From Protopterus annectens (Eukaryota > Chordata > Ceratodontiformes > Protopteridae), in the NCBI RefSeq assembly GCF_019279795.1, contig NC_056744.1, forward strand, positions 1,502,564,167 through 1,502,628,166: 64,000 bases of DNA, written 5' to 3'. Shown here one piece after another: positions 44,045-55,995 of the stretch. Below the pieces are notes generated by a model that saw nothing but the letters and a program-made list of their open reading frames with translations, made no database searches and was not told the origin of the DNA. Each line of letters starts with the position of its first letter. Positions within the stretch are counted from its first letter, which is position 1. Both the position numbers and the translations under genes were made by a program.

Positions 44045-44314
44045 ATTCTTGCAGCTTTAAATGCAACTGCGGTGGTGGTGCTGCGGTAGCGTTGTTGCCT
44101 CACAGTTATACGTTGCCCGTTTGATTCTCAGTTAGAGCATCTTCTGTGTAGCAACATGCGTGAATGGGCGTTCCTTCGTTGAAGGTTGTGCATTAGGCCT
44201 GGCAAGCCAGTACGTAAAAATCTACTGCCAATCATTAGCGGATCGGAGTTCCGCTGTGGCGACCCCTAACCGGGAAAAGCCAAAAGACACAAACAAATTC
44301 TTGCAGCTTTAAAT
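44045..44314 (+). mobile_element. tRNA-derived SINE with perfect 18-bp target duplication
   Basis: The SINE body is 44063-44296, flanked by ATTCTTGCAGCTTTAAAT at 44045-44062 and 44297-44314. The head GCGGTAGCGTTGTTGCCTCA and B-box-like GTTTGATTCTCAG give the pol III promoter; the tail CCGGGAAAAGCCAAAAGACA resembles RTE 3' ends. The perfect duplication means a fairly recent insertion. It is the short subtype shared with 62760-63001. Confidence 0.92.
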
Positions 44315-44786
44315 ATTGACAGAGATTCATAAAGATTACCACAAAGTGTAGACTACATGTATACTTAGTATAATCTTTCTGAGTGACTAAAAGCAGAAAA
44401 AAGTGATAAGAATGTTCATGAATACATATCATGTACACTTAGTGTGCACTTAGTGTAGGCTTTATTGAATCTTGCCTTTAAAGTTTTTATCCTTATCACA
44501 AAGATAACAACCTTAAAAAGAGTCTAATAATAAAAATTTAGACCCATGTACATTTCATACCTCCATTCACTAGTGTTTTGTCCAAATCAATTCATAAAGC
44601 ATTCAGTTTAAAAAGCTTGTTTATGTTAAATACAGCCACCAATCAGTCAATACTGAACTGTGGTCATTTTAGGTACCAGTCAGTGTTGCTGTACAGAATC
44701 AGTCTTGAACTTTCAAATGGAATCACTGAATAAAATGTTTGTTAATGCTGCCCTTCAAACACAACTAATAATCAAAGAATGAACCC
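44315..44786. other. Interval without recognised genes
   Basis: About 470 bp with no coding or repeat structure that I can support. Confidence 0.4.
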
Positions 44787-45107
44787 ATAGTTCTCAGCTG
44801 TCTAGATTTTCACAAAAAGTCCAGATTTTTGTCTCATATTTTTGGTCTGTTCCTCATAAAATTTGTGATTTCCTGACAAATCACTGGGATGATCTGTGAA
44901 TTGAAGTCACTAGATAATGACATACATGTGAGTTTCAGACTTCTTACCCTACAGAAAGAAGATGCATGGTAATACAAATCCTGTTATTCTAATAACTGTT
45001 TAAGTTTATAAGAGTAATATTTAAAATTTGCCTCTATTTGGGGCCTTTCTTCTCCCATTATGTCAAGCTTTGTCCAGATTTCTTGAGATAAGACATTGAG
45101 AGGTATG
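44787..45107 (-). mobile_element. Short non-autonomous DNA element (MITE-like), copy 2
   Basis: About 320 bp. On the minus strand it starts CATACCTCTCAATGTC and ends CTAGACAGCTGAGAACTATG, imperfect inverted termini. Interior blocks such as TTAGAATAACAGG, GTCTGAAACTCA and GACCAAAAATATGAGA also occur at the same relative positions in 57938-58248 on plus. The antisense frame at 44984-45190 falls inside and is not a gene. Confidence 0.7.
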
Positions 45108-47837
45108 GAATGAGTGTTTGAGATTAGGTGAATAATATATGTAATGTGCAGAGCTGTCATTTTTAATAAAGTCTTAAACAAAGCAATCATTCAAACATAG
45201 AAAAATATTTGATTAACCTTTTCTACTACTCAGCTTCTTTTAATGGTAAAATGTCAAAATATCCACCAACTTTCATTTCAAGTAGATAAAAACACAGAAA
45301 ATTAAGTGCACAATTTGAATGATGAATATACATGCTTAGTTAAGTTATTCTTACTTATATTTAATATCTGCTTAATGATATGCTCATTTGCATTAGAAAT
45401 CTACAATGTTTTTTCCAATACAAAAAGCTTCATATTTGCATGCAGCTAAAAATACCATAGCTACAAACTGTAGTTAACAAAACCATTGAAAACATACTTA
45501 TTTTGTGAAATAAGATAAACAAATTCCTTACTAACTATAATATACTTGCACACCTGAGAGTGCCCATGTTTAAATGCACTGTTGTGCTTACCAGTGCTAA
45601 CCTTATTACAGTAGTATAAAATGTCTGTTTTCCTGAGCTTACTATTAAAAATATTATTTGTCAGAAACTATTCTTGCTATTTTAGGTTGGATTGCTCAAA
45701 TGGAACAACATTTAGATAAAACATATTTCACATTATCATTAGAGGACACAACGAAATGGAAATTATATGCCTTTCAGGTAAAGTGCTATTTATATGTTCT
45801 GACTGGAACTTTTCTTTAATAATTATTACTTTGACTTGAGTAGCACAGTATATTTGGGTTTAGTGTCTGCTTAAACCTCTCCTGCATTTCATCTCACAAT
45901 TTTCAAAACATGGTCATCTCATTTGTTTCCTAATGCTCTTTCAAACTGCCCATATGAAATTTCTTTTGACATAGCTTATTTCTGTTCTTGGATGTTCAAG
46001 ATCCTGGTCTATAATGAATTTCCTCAGTAAAACATTCATAAAATGGTTAAAAATATTGATTTTTGTAAGATAAATATCTATTCCCATTGTGCGTCATTAG
46101 TAGATAAATAACTGCAAGCTAAACTGATATCCTCGGAAAGACCTTTTTTTGTGAGTAGCCAACTTTCTCAAATTAAATTATATATTTTAAAGCCATATTT
46201 TTAGAGTCAATATAATCTCTGCCTTAATGTGATGCCAAACAGAAGGCTTGCATGGAAACTGTTAATATTCCACTATGAAACCTTGGATATCAAGATGTTG
46301 AGGAATCAACACAGCAAAACATAAATGTCCTTAAACATGAAAAAGAGCAAAACTTCAGATGCATTTTTTTGTAGGGGAGCTAGCCACTCAGGACCCCCAT
46401 GTGGAGGAAAGCCCCCCCACCACACACACACACATTCACAAACACATCAATCCAAATTTGTGTATACCTACTCCATGGTCATACAGACATGAACAAAGGA
46501 GAAATCTTCCCTAAAAAATAGTCAGTGCCAGTGTGATTTCTGTGTATGCACCTGCTTTGATTACCTATGGAAATGAGGAAATTGTGTTCTGTTCCTCAGT
46601 GTTTTTTGCCTAAGGCAACTGACTTTCAAGCAACTAGATGTTGTGCACCTGTAGAAATACCCTGGCCAAGATCATCAACATTCCTCATGGCCATCTTATG
46701 AATATAAAGACTTACGTCTACTTTGACGAAAATGTTACCATCACAGTACTGAAAACTGACTTGGATAAGAAGTGTGTGTCTCTGATGTATGGTTTAGTCT
46801 TAGTGGTAAATTTATAAATTACAAATTCTGTTGAAAAAAATGGCCAGATAAAGTAAGTTATGAAGGGTGGACTGAAAATACATACTTTTCAAACCTTAGG
46901 ATAGTCATACAAAATAAGACATCTATGATTTTCAGCAAAGCAAACTCATAAACATCTTTGGGTAGTCAGCCTTCTGTGAACCACAAGTTATAAATAATAA
47001 TTTGTGCAATGTTTGAGCTAAGTCCTGGAATTTTAATCTTCATAGTATGCACTGTTATAATGTTTGGTAAGTAGCTGTTACAAATAAATGTCTTTTCCAG
47101 AATAACAACTCCTCCATCTTTTTCAGCAGACTGAATTACTAGTCCATTATTTTACTTAGTGTGTAAAGACAAATATTCACTTTTTCTTAAGTTGTATCTA
47201 GACAACTGTTTTGCAGAATATAAATGTTTAAATTCAAACTCAGAAGTCAGTATTAACTGCATCATGACAAATTGGTACTTTTACATGCTGTTTTTTTTTT
47301 TCACGTAATGAGTTGTGTTTGGGCAACAATAAAAGATGAGGCACAAGTTTAGGGTAATAATTATACTGCATTTAGTATTAAACTACTGTTTTACTAGACA
47401 AAAAAATGTAATGATGTTGCTAACTTTACGTCCTGCATCTTCTTTTAAGTTATTGAAATACTGCACAGGCTTATTAACTGCTTCTTGCAAAATGCATGCT
47501 TATATATGAAGCTAGCAAAAGGTTTCCCTATATAAGGTCGTATATTTTATCTACATTTTACAATACAGTATCATTAAGAAAGGCATATACTGGGAAGCAC
47601 AAGGAAATGATGCAAAATATATATTTTAAGGAACATGTCTTTATCTATGTATATAGTACGTAATTCTTCAGAAAATGTGTCTCAATCTCTCTAAACTCAG
47701 TGTCTATTTAGAATACTTACATTTTGCTTATATTACTAAATGTGGATATATTGTACTTTTTATGTTTGTTGTGAACTACCTGTGTTTTGTTTAATTGCAT
47801 AGCAGACACTTTATTCGGACTACTGTTGTATTCATAG
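45108..47837. other. Possible unique host (intronic) DNA
   Basis: About 2.7 kb lacking all the repeat families found elsewhere in the window. It contains the candidate exon at 45686-45777. A stretch at about 46670-46810 reads IINIPHGHLMNIKTYVYF and onward without a stop for some 50 codons on plus. I cannot identify it and it has no clear splice sites. Otherwise AT-rich. Confidence 0.45.
45686..45777 (+). CDS. Candidate internal coding exon of an unidentified host gene
   Basis: A 92-nt segment flanked by a good acceptor (TTCTTGCTATTTTAG before 45686) and a near-consensus donor (CAG then GTAAAG from 45778). Two frames contain stops, but the third is open for 30 codons and gives a balanced, protein-like composition: it starts WIAQMEQHLDKT, has SLEDTTKW in the middle and ends LYAFQ. 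Phase: two bases before the first full codon, ending on a codon boundary. The gene is not recognised. It lies in the only long repeat-poor interval of the window, as expected for a host intron-exon region. A 30-codon open frame can arise by chance, so this stays a candidate. Confidence 0.5.
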
Positions 47838-48400
47838 TATCATAGTATCATAGGAGGTTACTAGGCTAATGATCCCAGGGCCCTTACAAGTCTAATCAAT
47901 TTCAACCCATGTTCCCAAGGGAGTCTGGTTCAAGCATACACTATAATTAGCACTTATTGTCCCTGTCCAAGAGGGACACAGGTGGAACCCATGGGGTGAA
48001 TTTCTGGATACCCATCCAATCATCCAAATTGCACTTAAATATGACCAACAAGGGGCTTTGTTTAACATGAATAGGAAGCTTGTTCCAAAGATGCAGCAGC
48101 CTCTGTGAGACAAATCTGTCTCTCCAGCAAGTTCTACTGATGTCACATACCAGGTTAAGGTCCTTTGAGCGAGTGACCTGTGTGCCATTTGACTTGCGAA
48201 TGTGCAGTATTTCTATTAACGCTGGGTCAAAGATTGGTCTATATGCAAAGCATGGTCACCTCTGACCAGTCTGTATGACACAGAGTAAAGTGACAATGAT
48301 TTCACTCTGTCCGCATAAGACAGATCTTGAAGACCCTGAATTTTATATGTAAGGAACCTTTGTGGTCTTTCCAAATGCTGCAGGTGTTTAAAAATATATA
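47838..48400 (-). pseudogene. Family B LINE 3' end, minus strand
   Basis: The tail appears on plus as CATAGTATCATAGTATCATA at 47835-47854 (diverged octamers), followed by 3' UTR and C-terminal reverse-transcriptase sequence read leftward. The frame 48446-48216 has HLERPQRFLTYKIQGLQDLS, and WRDRFVSQRL-like sequence follows near 48110. It matches the copies at 43385-43975 and 13900-14335. It is 5' truncated near 48400, next to a short TA-rich stretch. Confidence 0.78.
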
Positions 48401-49269
48401 CTTCTCTAAAAATATATATATATAGGGACCATGGTGCAACAAACATATCTATTTTAACAGAGTCTCAGAGTAAAAAATATATAATAATTAGAGACATACT
48501 ACTAAAAAATAACACTTAATTATATTAATCACAATGTATATGGGGCCAGAATCTGCGTTGGTACTATGAAGTGTGTCCAAAAAGAGGTATTTTTAGAGAA
48601 GTATATATTTTTAAAGAAGCATATGTATGTAGGATCTTAGGATAAATCATTTGTGATAAAAAGTTTTATTATAATGGTTTAGATTTTGTGCATCTATGTG
48701 GTTTATATGAGTTTATAGGGTTTAGTTTAAAGATGAAGTCTTGGATTTAGGCAATGATTAGTATTGCCCTGTTTTGAACCACTGTTTTTAAACTGAAGTT
48801 AGGAACTTCTGTTTTAGGGATGCATCCATATGTCCGTTTTAAGGTAGGAATGAAAGTTGCGGACATATAGGTGTTCCGATATTGTAAAGATCTGTATATT
48901 TTTATAATTTCTTTTGAAGTATTATAAATTGTGCATTATGTGCACTGTAAATGCTGTTTAAAGCATTGACATACTAGTTATGCATGTATATCGAGTGAAA
49001 TACAGTTTGAGCATATCTGCACTTTGAATGCTTGTTTTTATGTTCAAAGTATGGTTCTAAACTAGTATAAAATAGTGATCATCATTTATCAATGTTTAAG
49101 TATTTATATTATGTGAATTAAATAGTTGTTTTATTTTAAGTATAAGTTATGTGATATTATCGTTTTAGTTAGTTATAGTATTTATCCACTAGAGGCTCTG
49201 TCATTGTAATACGATTATGCAGGATGTGATGTTTTAATAGGAGTAATCTGATTGGATGTTATTATTACC
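48401..49269. other. AT-rich interval, perhaps old PLE terminal DNA
   Basis: No coding sequence. The general look and its position just before the hammerhead-like motif at 49676 suggest PLE terminal-repeat DNA split by a LINE A fragment, but I could not show homology. Confidence 0.3.
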
Positions 49270-49655
49270 CTACCCCTCCCCCCAACTCTTTGCCTCCAAA
49301 ACTAGTTACTTCTCTTCTTGCTTTAATCTTAGTAATATGATAAAATTTAAGAACTTTAATCTTTCTACACATACCCTAATTCTATCTAATGCATTTGTTT
49401 ATTTATATTTAGTTTAATTTTACCTGAATGTTTATAGTCAATATTTTTAATGCCATTTTACTTTTCTCCTTTTATCAATGTTACCATAGTACTGTTACCT
49501 TATATGACTTTATTACACTTGTTTCCTTTTTTTTAGCATTGTTATTGCTTATGCTTGGAGCTTTTCTCCCCGGGCCTCTACTGAAAATGGACATGTATCC
49601 AGTTAGACTAGCCCGGTCAACAAATGTAAAATAAAATAAATAAATAAATATTTTA
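49270..49655 (+). mobile_element. Family A LINE 3' UTR fragment
   Basis: At 49558-49650 the sequence reads GGAGCTTTTCTCCCCGGGCC, then CTGAAAATGGACATG and AACAAATGTAAAATAAAATA with a (TAAA)n tail. This is the reverse complement of the 3' end found at 24411-24530. Only non-coding 3' sequence is present; the left edge is approximate. Confidence 0.7.
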
Positions 49656-49675
49656 AATGTTATGTACTCAGTTTA

Positions 49676-49740
49676 CTAAGAGGTCTGATGAAGCTAATAA
49701 GTGAAAGCGCTTACCAACTGAGTGCACTATTAAACAAGTT
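49676..49740 (+). ncRNA. Hammerhead-like motif of a PLE terminus
   Basis: CTGATGAA, then a GCT/AGT stem with an AATA loop, GAAA, then GCGCTTA paired with TGAGTGC around CCAAC. The order CUGANGA - stem II - GAAA - stem III is that of a hammerhead ribozyme; PLE terminal repeats are known to contain such ribozymes. There is one extra A after CUGAUGA, and the stem III closing pair and stem I are weak, so cleavage activity is doubtful. The same layout occurs in the PLE terminal repeats at 21115-21322 and 26635-26842. Confidence 0.45.
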
Positions 49741-49905
49741 TTATATGTGAAAGTACTGGAGTCGTTTTGTTGATTCACGCTTCCTTTTACGTTTTCGTTG
49801 AAAAGATTTGCATGGTTGCTGTCTCTGTGTTTTTCTATATTGCTGGTATACTTGTGACTTTTTACAGCACAGCATTTACCCTGTGGAGTGTTGTCGTGTT
49901 TGTTT

Positions 49906-49909
<4 letters not shown>

Positions 49910-49978
<69 letters not shown>

Positions 49979-49986
49979 CACACATG
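49910..49986. repeat. (TA)n microsatellite
   Basis: About 70 bp of TA dinucleotides followed by TACATATACA, directly visible. The Tyr-Ile repeat frames at 49767-50072 are artefacts. Confidence 0.95.
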
Positions 49987-50009
49987 TATATGTAGGGAGT
50001 TTGTATCAC

Positions 50010-50760
50010 CGAAATGTGAAATTAAAAGAATACGGGGCCAATGATCAGAAAACAGGAAAGGAGAATTGTTAATGGATGAATTATTAGTAAGAAGTACATT
50101 TAAACTAGAAGATGGCAGTATTGTAATGGCAGATCAAGAGAGTGGACTATTCACAAGATACTAGACAGAATCTTTAGGGAGCAGTTTTAAATATATGTAG
50201 CAAATGCTGCAGGACTCTAAACATTTTATGGCAGACTGTGAAACACGGATAAATGTTTGTATGCTATAACCAAATAATATAGCATGCCTGGTAATATAAA
50301 AATTGTACAAACAGTATACTGTGCATATAGCATAGGAGCCCTGGTGACATGAATCAGAAATAATGTACAAAATAAGGAAATGGTTATCACCTTCTGTCAG
50401 TCAGTGCCAGCTGTTAAGAAAGTAGAACATCAGATAGTGTAGCTAAGTCAAAAAGGGAAAATGTAGATATAATGAAAATGTAGAACTAGTCATTCTAGTG
50501 ACAACAATGTCTTGTTCATTGGCAGTTGTAGAAACCATAAAATATCAGAACATTCAAGCTGAGATTTAAGTGATATGGAGCATGGAAAATCAGACAGATT
50601 CACTGGCTGTTGATGCAGCTGGAATAGTAAAAACATTTGTAATAAATATTTAAATATGCTTTAAGTGGCAACTTTACAATTTCTGAGAGAACCATTGGGA
50701 AATTTCTAAAGGAAGCTTTATTTAAATTGTGAATGTATTTATTCCTTGATGCAACAATTG
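50010..50760 (+). pseudogene. RLE-LINE C-terminal fragment
   Basis: The frame at about 50095-50160 reads RSTFKLEDGSIVMADQESGL then FTRY, the block found at 340-410 in the first copy. Later, TVKK-like codons at about 50413 are followed by KGKCRYNENVELVILVT, then a TIKYQNIQAEI block near 50535 and AVDAAGIVKTFV near 50610. This is the endonuclease region with stops and shifts. Domain order is as in the first copy, but the zinc-finger middle is degenerate. Preceded by a (TA)n tract. Confidence 0.65.
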
Positions 50761-51204
50761 GTTCCGTTCCCTGTAGTGCATTGAAAAACTCTAAGAAACT
50801 GAAGAGCTTAATTAAATCAAGAGATAATCCATGTGAAGTTTATATTCAAGCAATCCAAAGCTAAAATAATGGATTGATTAAGAAATCATTGTTGGGGCTG
50901 TTGTCAGCAAGGATGAAGAATTGCTGACCTTGACTGTGGAACATTTTTGTGAAGGAGGAGGATGGCCGAGAAACTTCTGAATCAAGTGGGCCTAACATTC
51001 TCCAAGGATTCATTACTAGAGGCAGCTGGTGGGATTGGGTCCATTTCTGTATTTTGAATTCTCTATGTGTTAAACAATTCCATTGTGGCATGGGTAGGGG
51101 TGTAAATTGGCTCAGTCAGCAAGTGGTAAAGCAGTTGGGAATTGTTGGGCTGTCACAGTTAATGTGCCTTTTCAGTATCATGTATGAGACTTGGTACATT
51201 TATT
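50761..51204. other. Interval without recognised genes
   Basis: About 440 bp; frames on both strands near 50860-51220 are not recognised. It may be diverged upstream sequence of the small LINE fragment that follows. Confidence 0.3.
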
Positions 51205-51450
51205 CTGGACTACAAAACTAGGGTAGTGTGGTCCCAGTTTTCAAAAGGGGAATAGGAGGATGTATTCCAATTATTGAGACTCACACTCCTCAGTCTCCTG
51301 AAAAAAAACATAAGCTATATGGCTAAAAAGGAATATTTATTTCATATCTGAGTCTCTAATTCAGGAAGATTAATGTGGGATTCCATCTTGTCCATATAAC
51401 AGCTGATCATTTCTGTCCTTACATAGATATGGGAATGATTATGGACATTT
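51205..51450 (+). pseudogene. Small LINE reverse-transcriptase fragment of another family
   Basis: CCCAGTTTTCAAAAGGGGAA gives PVFKRGN, and at 51371-51405 the codons give CGFHLVHITADHF. This resembles the VVPVFKKGD and QCGFRPGRGTTDQLF motifs of a LINE group common in fish genomes (clade not determined). The stretch is short and broken by stops. Confidence 0.4.
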
Positions 51451-51944
51451 ACTAATGATATCTACTTGTGTTTTTGTGGGCCTGAAGACATCACACAACT
51501 GCATATCCTAGCATGACATATGGAAGGTGCTACAACAACATGAATTCCCCATGCCACTTTTTTGTGTATTAGGCCCCTACATTTGAGAAGTGAGAGTTGT
51601 GTCTGCATTTTCTGCATTGAGTTGAGTACATTCTGGTAACACTCAGCCAGCTCAGAATGCCATGTACACAAAATTCTGCAAGAGATGTTTCAGTGTGATT
51701 TTTTATTACCACTTATTATTGTGTCCTGCCTTTAATATGTTGGTAGCCTGCTCAGTAGGTTAGTTTGGAGCTATAGTTTGAGCTCAAGAAAAAAAAATAA
51801 TCAAAATGTGACAGCTAATCTCCTCCCCTTCTATGCCTTATTTTCATGGCTATGATATCATGGCGCAGTCATATTTAGGTTGAGAGACATAAGGGTTGTA
51901 TACGTGCTGTTTGTAAATAATGTTGTCCTCTTAATTTCAAGTGA
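51451..51944. other. Interval without recognised genes
   Basis: About 490 bp with nothing that I can support. The gag and protease of the Gypsy element that follows may have been here but are not recognisable. Confidence 0.3.
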
Positions 51945-54900
51945 CTGCAGTTGCTGGAACAGTTTGGTGCTGAGTATGAAGTACTGCTTGCTGAATACAA
52001 CAAAGATACTGTGACATGTAGATGGCCATGTTTATGCCATGATATCTTTAAAAATCTGGTCCTTCAAGTGTTTGAAAATATAAATGTACCTAATAAATGG
52101 TGTATGCCAATAGTGCTGGTTATTGAAAAGTTTGGCATTGGGAGACTTTGTGTTGATTTAAAAAGAGTTAAATGATGCACTCATGACTGAAAGGTACATT
52201 CTACCTAATCTGGTTGCTGCCAATATGTTCTACATATTAAACACTTCAAGTATATTGTGGCAAATACCCCAAGAATTATAATTGTCAAAAACTAGCAACC
52301 TTCATTATTCTGTTTGGAAGACTTTGTTTCAGAAGACTGCCATTTGATATAACTTCAGCACTGGAAGTATTTCAATGTGAAACAAGGAAGCTTTTGAAAA
52401 GGGAATGGAGATGTTTTTACTGTTAGGAATACATTTACATGACTCATAGACCTACTACATGTCAGAAAGACAAACAGCATGAGAAACATCCTTTCCAAGG
52501 ATCTAAACCTGTTTTGCAGCTAAAATAGAATGGTTTGGAGGAACAGGTACATCTTGCAAAGGATACCATTGTTCTGGAACAGAGTCTGCATCCATGTAAT
52601 GGAAAGCTCATTCCTGTCCAAATTCAAGTGCAACTTGGAAATATGGGTTCTAGAAAATTTACCCCAGGGCTCCCCCTTTACTACTAAGAGACAGAGGCAG
52701 CTCGCAAAAGATTTAACCCATGACTGGGTTATTTCTAAATATCTATGGTATGATCCTAGTTACTACCACTTGATACAATATAAATATAGTCGTAAAAGTG
52801 AAGGGTTAATCCAAACATTAACATTAAAACACCAACATTTAACAGATTGAAAGAGGCACAAACACTACCATACAACATATTGGGCACAGAACACATCCAA
52901 AACCTACACTTACACACATGCACACAAACAGAACACAGCTTCCAACTAAATTAACCCCACCACAACCCTAAAACTCACATCCCCACAAAACTCTCATACA
53001 CTATCTCCTTACCTAATCCTACACCCCGCCCCACACAAACACACACACACAAACTCCCATGCCCTAATCTCCACATGCACACTTACATTAAGAACATGTG
53101 TACTCAATATGCAATTTTGACATTCGGGTTACACACAGCAAGCATTTGACATTCTGAATGTTCAGCCTTTTAAATGCAACCCTGCTGTTGCTATGGATGA
53201 CATTCTGATGTTTGGTGTGGATAAAGAGACAGACAACATAAGACTGAAGGCAGTGCTCCAGGCCATCAAAAACCCATGCCTGGAACTAAATACAGACAAA
53301 TGCAGTTTTGGTAAACCCGAAAGTAAGCAAGGCCAAAGCCATAGCAAAGGTAAACATTCCAATGTGTGTAACTGCGTTACATCCAACAAGATCTAGGCAT
53401 GATAAATTTCTTGGCCAAGTATATTCCAGATATGTCCACAATTCATTAATAGATTTCCTAAGGAAATATGTATCCTGGTAATGGGGAATGCTGAAGCCCA
53501 AGCCATCAACAAAGTTAAAGAAATGCAGATTTGCTGTATGTGCTCACCTACCAAGACATCACCAAATCAACTGCTGTGAATCTTGGTACCAGTAGCTATG
53601 GTCTAGGTGTTGCTTTACTACAGGTGGATGGACAAGTCTTAAGACCTATTACATATCAGTCCAGAATGGTAACAAATGCAGAACAAAGGTGTTCACAAGT
53701 ACAAAAAGAGTATGTACCATGCGGTTCTATGGGCATGTGAGAATTCTTGAGATACCTATGACAGCTGAAGAGGTTCCAACTCTAGACAACAAACAACTAG
53801 TTCTACAGATTAATTCTTATGATTTATGCAAAGCACAGCCAAGATGCCAGAGGTTATTTATAAGACTGAGATGCTTCATTACCAGAGTAAATCATGAACA
53901 TTGAACACAGCTAATTGTGGCTGACATTACCAAGATTCCACCAAATCCAACCAGACCTCATCTAATACCAAAGTTAGATGTTGCTGCATATGTGCAGATT
54001 ATCATAACAAATCTCAAAGAATGCTAGAAAAATGGAAACAAGCTACCAGGTATGACAGTGAGTTACTAACAGTCACTAAATATGTAAGGAAAGGATGGCC
54101 TGTCCATTGGATATAGGCAAACATATGATGTATAAATACTGCATTACCAGAGCAACACAGTAGTTTGCTTCTGTAGCAAGAAATAATTATTGTACTTTCT
54201 TCACAGTGAGCTCAAATACTTAAATAAACACATGATGGATCCAAAGGCCTAAGTGTCATGAAACAACCAAAATGTTGCTATGATGTCCCAGTATCAGTAC
54301 AAACATTACAAAGCGTGTGACAACATGCTAGTTTTGCATAATATTTAGACCATCCCAAAATACAGACCCATATAACAACTTCCCTGTCAGAGAATAGCTG
54401 CAGATCTTTGAGAGTCCAAAGCAAACAGTTACTTTGTAGTAGTGGATTGTTACTTTTGAGATACACAGACTTTATGTGTACCAACAATAACTTGCCAACA
54501 TATTATTTCCTGGTTCAATTCAATGCTTGCCTAATGTAGCATACCATTTGGGTCGATCGTAAATAATGTTATACAGTTTGTATCCATGGAACTCCAGCAA
54601 TTTGCAAGATTTTGGCTTCATACATACTATATCAAGTCCTCAGTATCCACAGTCCACTATAGCTGCTGAGACAGCAGTCCAAAGTGCTAAGAAGATCGTT
54701 CATCAGCCTGATCCTCATAAAGCTTTTATGTCATGCTTTACGTGGTACTACTGGATTAAGCACCACAGCTGATTATGAGAAGACAGGTCAGGAATTATAC
54801 ACCTATGCTGAAATCCAGACTGAGACCAAAGACCATTGCTATTGAATCTGTCAAGAAAACTCATCAAAAAGCAAAGGATACTACAAAAATGTATGTGATG

Positions 54901-55130
54901 TGTGATTTTCTACCAAGAGTCAACCATCTTTTAACCAGGGCAACCAGTGTAGCTAAAGATAGAAAGGGAAGAGAAAACAGGAGACATGATGCTACATGGA
55001 AAAAAGAGATGATGTTGCTATTATGAAATGTAACTGCAGATGTTTGCAAGACATTCCTAAGGAATCTTAACCAGAAAGCTGAAAAACAGAGGCATGTCCA
55101 GGGTTTCAAACAAGGATGGTAAGATCCTTA
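51945..55130 (+). pseudogene. Second Ty3/Gypsy element: decayed RT, RNase H and integrase
   Basis: Pol remnants in order. RT fingers and palm at 51951-52420: MPIVLVIEKFGIGRLCVDLK, then FGRLCFRRLPFDIT. After the LINE B insertion, AMDDILMFGVDKE at 53190 keeps the aspartate pair, followed by ELNTDKCSFGKPE. RNase H at 53570-53720: SSYGLGVALLQVDGQVLRPI, then AEQRCSQVQKEY. Integrase at 54350-55020: RIAADL, YFVVVDCY, and near the end LKSRLRPKTIAIESVKKTHQ. No gag, protease, LTR or primer site was identified. It differs from the Mag-like element on the minus strand, so it is a separate family. Numerous stops. Confidence 0.72.
52440..52740 (+). pseudogene. Family B LINE C-terminal fragment inside the second Gypsy
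   Basis: Codons give RNILSKDLNLF, then WRNRYILQRIPLFWNRVCIH, SSFLSKFKCNLEIWVLENL and PQGSP. This is the same order as RDLNLI, WRQRFLTQRLAILWNKLP and the end of the better copy at 14110-14310. Its position splits the RT domain of the Gypsy element between the FGRLCFRRLPF box and the DDILMFG box, so it inserted after the Gypsy. The following 52740-53150 is A/C-rich low-complexity DNA. Confidence 0.65.
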
Positions 55131-55995
55131 GCCAGGAAAATTATAACAGTTCTGGCAAATGAATATCAACAAGTTATGTAAGATAAAACCAGAAGTTCTG
55201 AATCCATGATATATTATGAAGCCACCCAGATTCCTTACAACCTGATATGACTTTACCTGGCGCTCCTCAGACTGGTCTAGTTACAGACACTGGAAAAGAC
55301 ACTAAACATTTTAACTGTTTGTCTAATCCTATTTATTCTACATGTTGACAAGTTGCAATCCATGGCAATGACATACACCAGCCTATACATTTTTCTAATT
55401 GCAACTTTATCTGTGGACAAATAAATGTTTGACTCATTTTTCCTTAATATTTAAATTTGTTTTGTAAATTGCTTTCTTTTTGAAAAAAGACACAAGTGCC
55501 ACAGATGTTGCTGTTATGGAAAGTACCAGTGTACAAAGTTTTTAATTTGTTCTTAAAGTGTATGCAGTGCATTCAATATGTCAAAAATGTGCATTAACCT
55601 TTTGTAACAAGTGCTTCCACAGCAGTCCCATTGGTACTTTCTCCTTTAACTGTGCTCAGTTGTTTTCACAGTTCACTATCTTCCTTCCTTAAGTTTATTT
55701 CTCTTCTTGTGTAACCACTTTCACTTCTGAGCCAGTATTTTTCTAGAACTGCACTTTTGCATTCTGGGTTACTTTTTCTCATTGTTTTGGTCTGTGGGGG
55801 TTGGGGCAGCCTTGAGACGTTGCATTTCAAAGTCCATAGAACCTTCTTTACATTACACAGTTGTTCAAGCAGTCAAGTGCAGCTTTTTACTGTTACCACC
55901 ATTAGTCTGGTCAAGATAATATTGGACTAACTTTCCTACTAAAACTGTGACCTAGAGAACAAAATGTAGACTTTCATCTACTAGCTCACAGGCCT
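55131..55995. other. Interval without recognised genes
   Basis: About 860 bp, possibly the 3' end and LTR of the second Gypsy (AATAAATG at about 55420), but no second LTR was found to confirm this. Confidence 0.3.

Noticed and set aside
42788..46212. Shared word TATATATTTTAAAGCCAT as a dispersed repeat
   Set aside because: Similarity covers about 27 bp of AT-rich sequence only and does not extend on either side.
46670..46810. Second candidate exon (frame reading IINIPHGHLMN)
   Set aside because: Open for about 50 codons but with no convincing acceptor and donor at its edges and no recognised protein.
49767..50072. Frames with Tyr-Ile repeats
   Set aside because: Translation of the (TA)n tract at 49910-49986; the flanking residues come from PLE- and LINE-like DNA.
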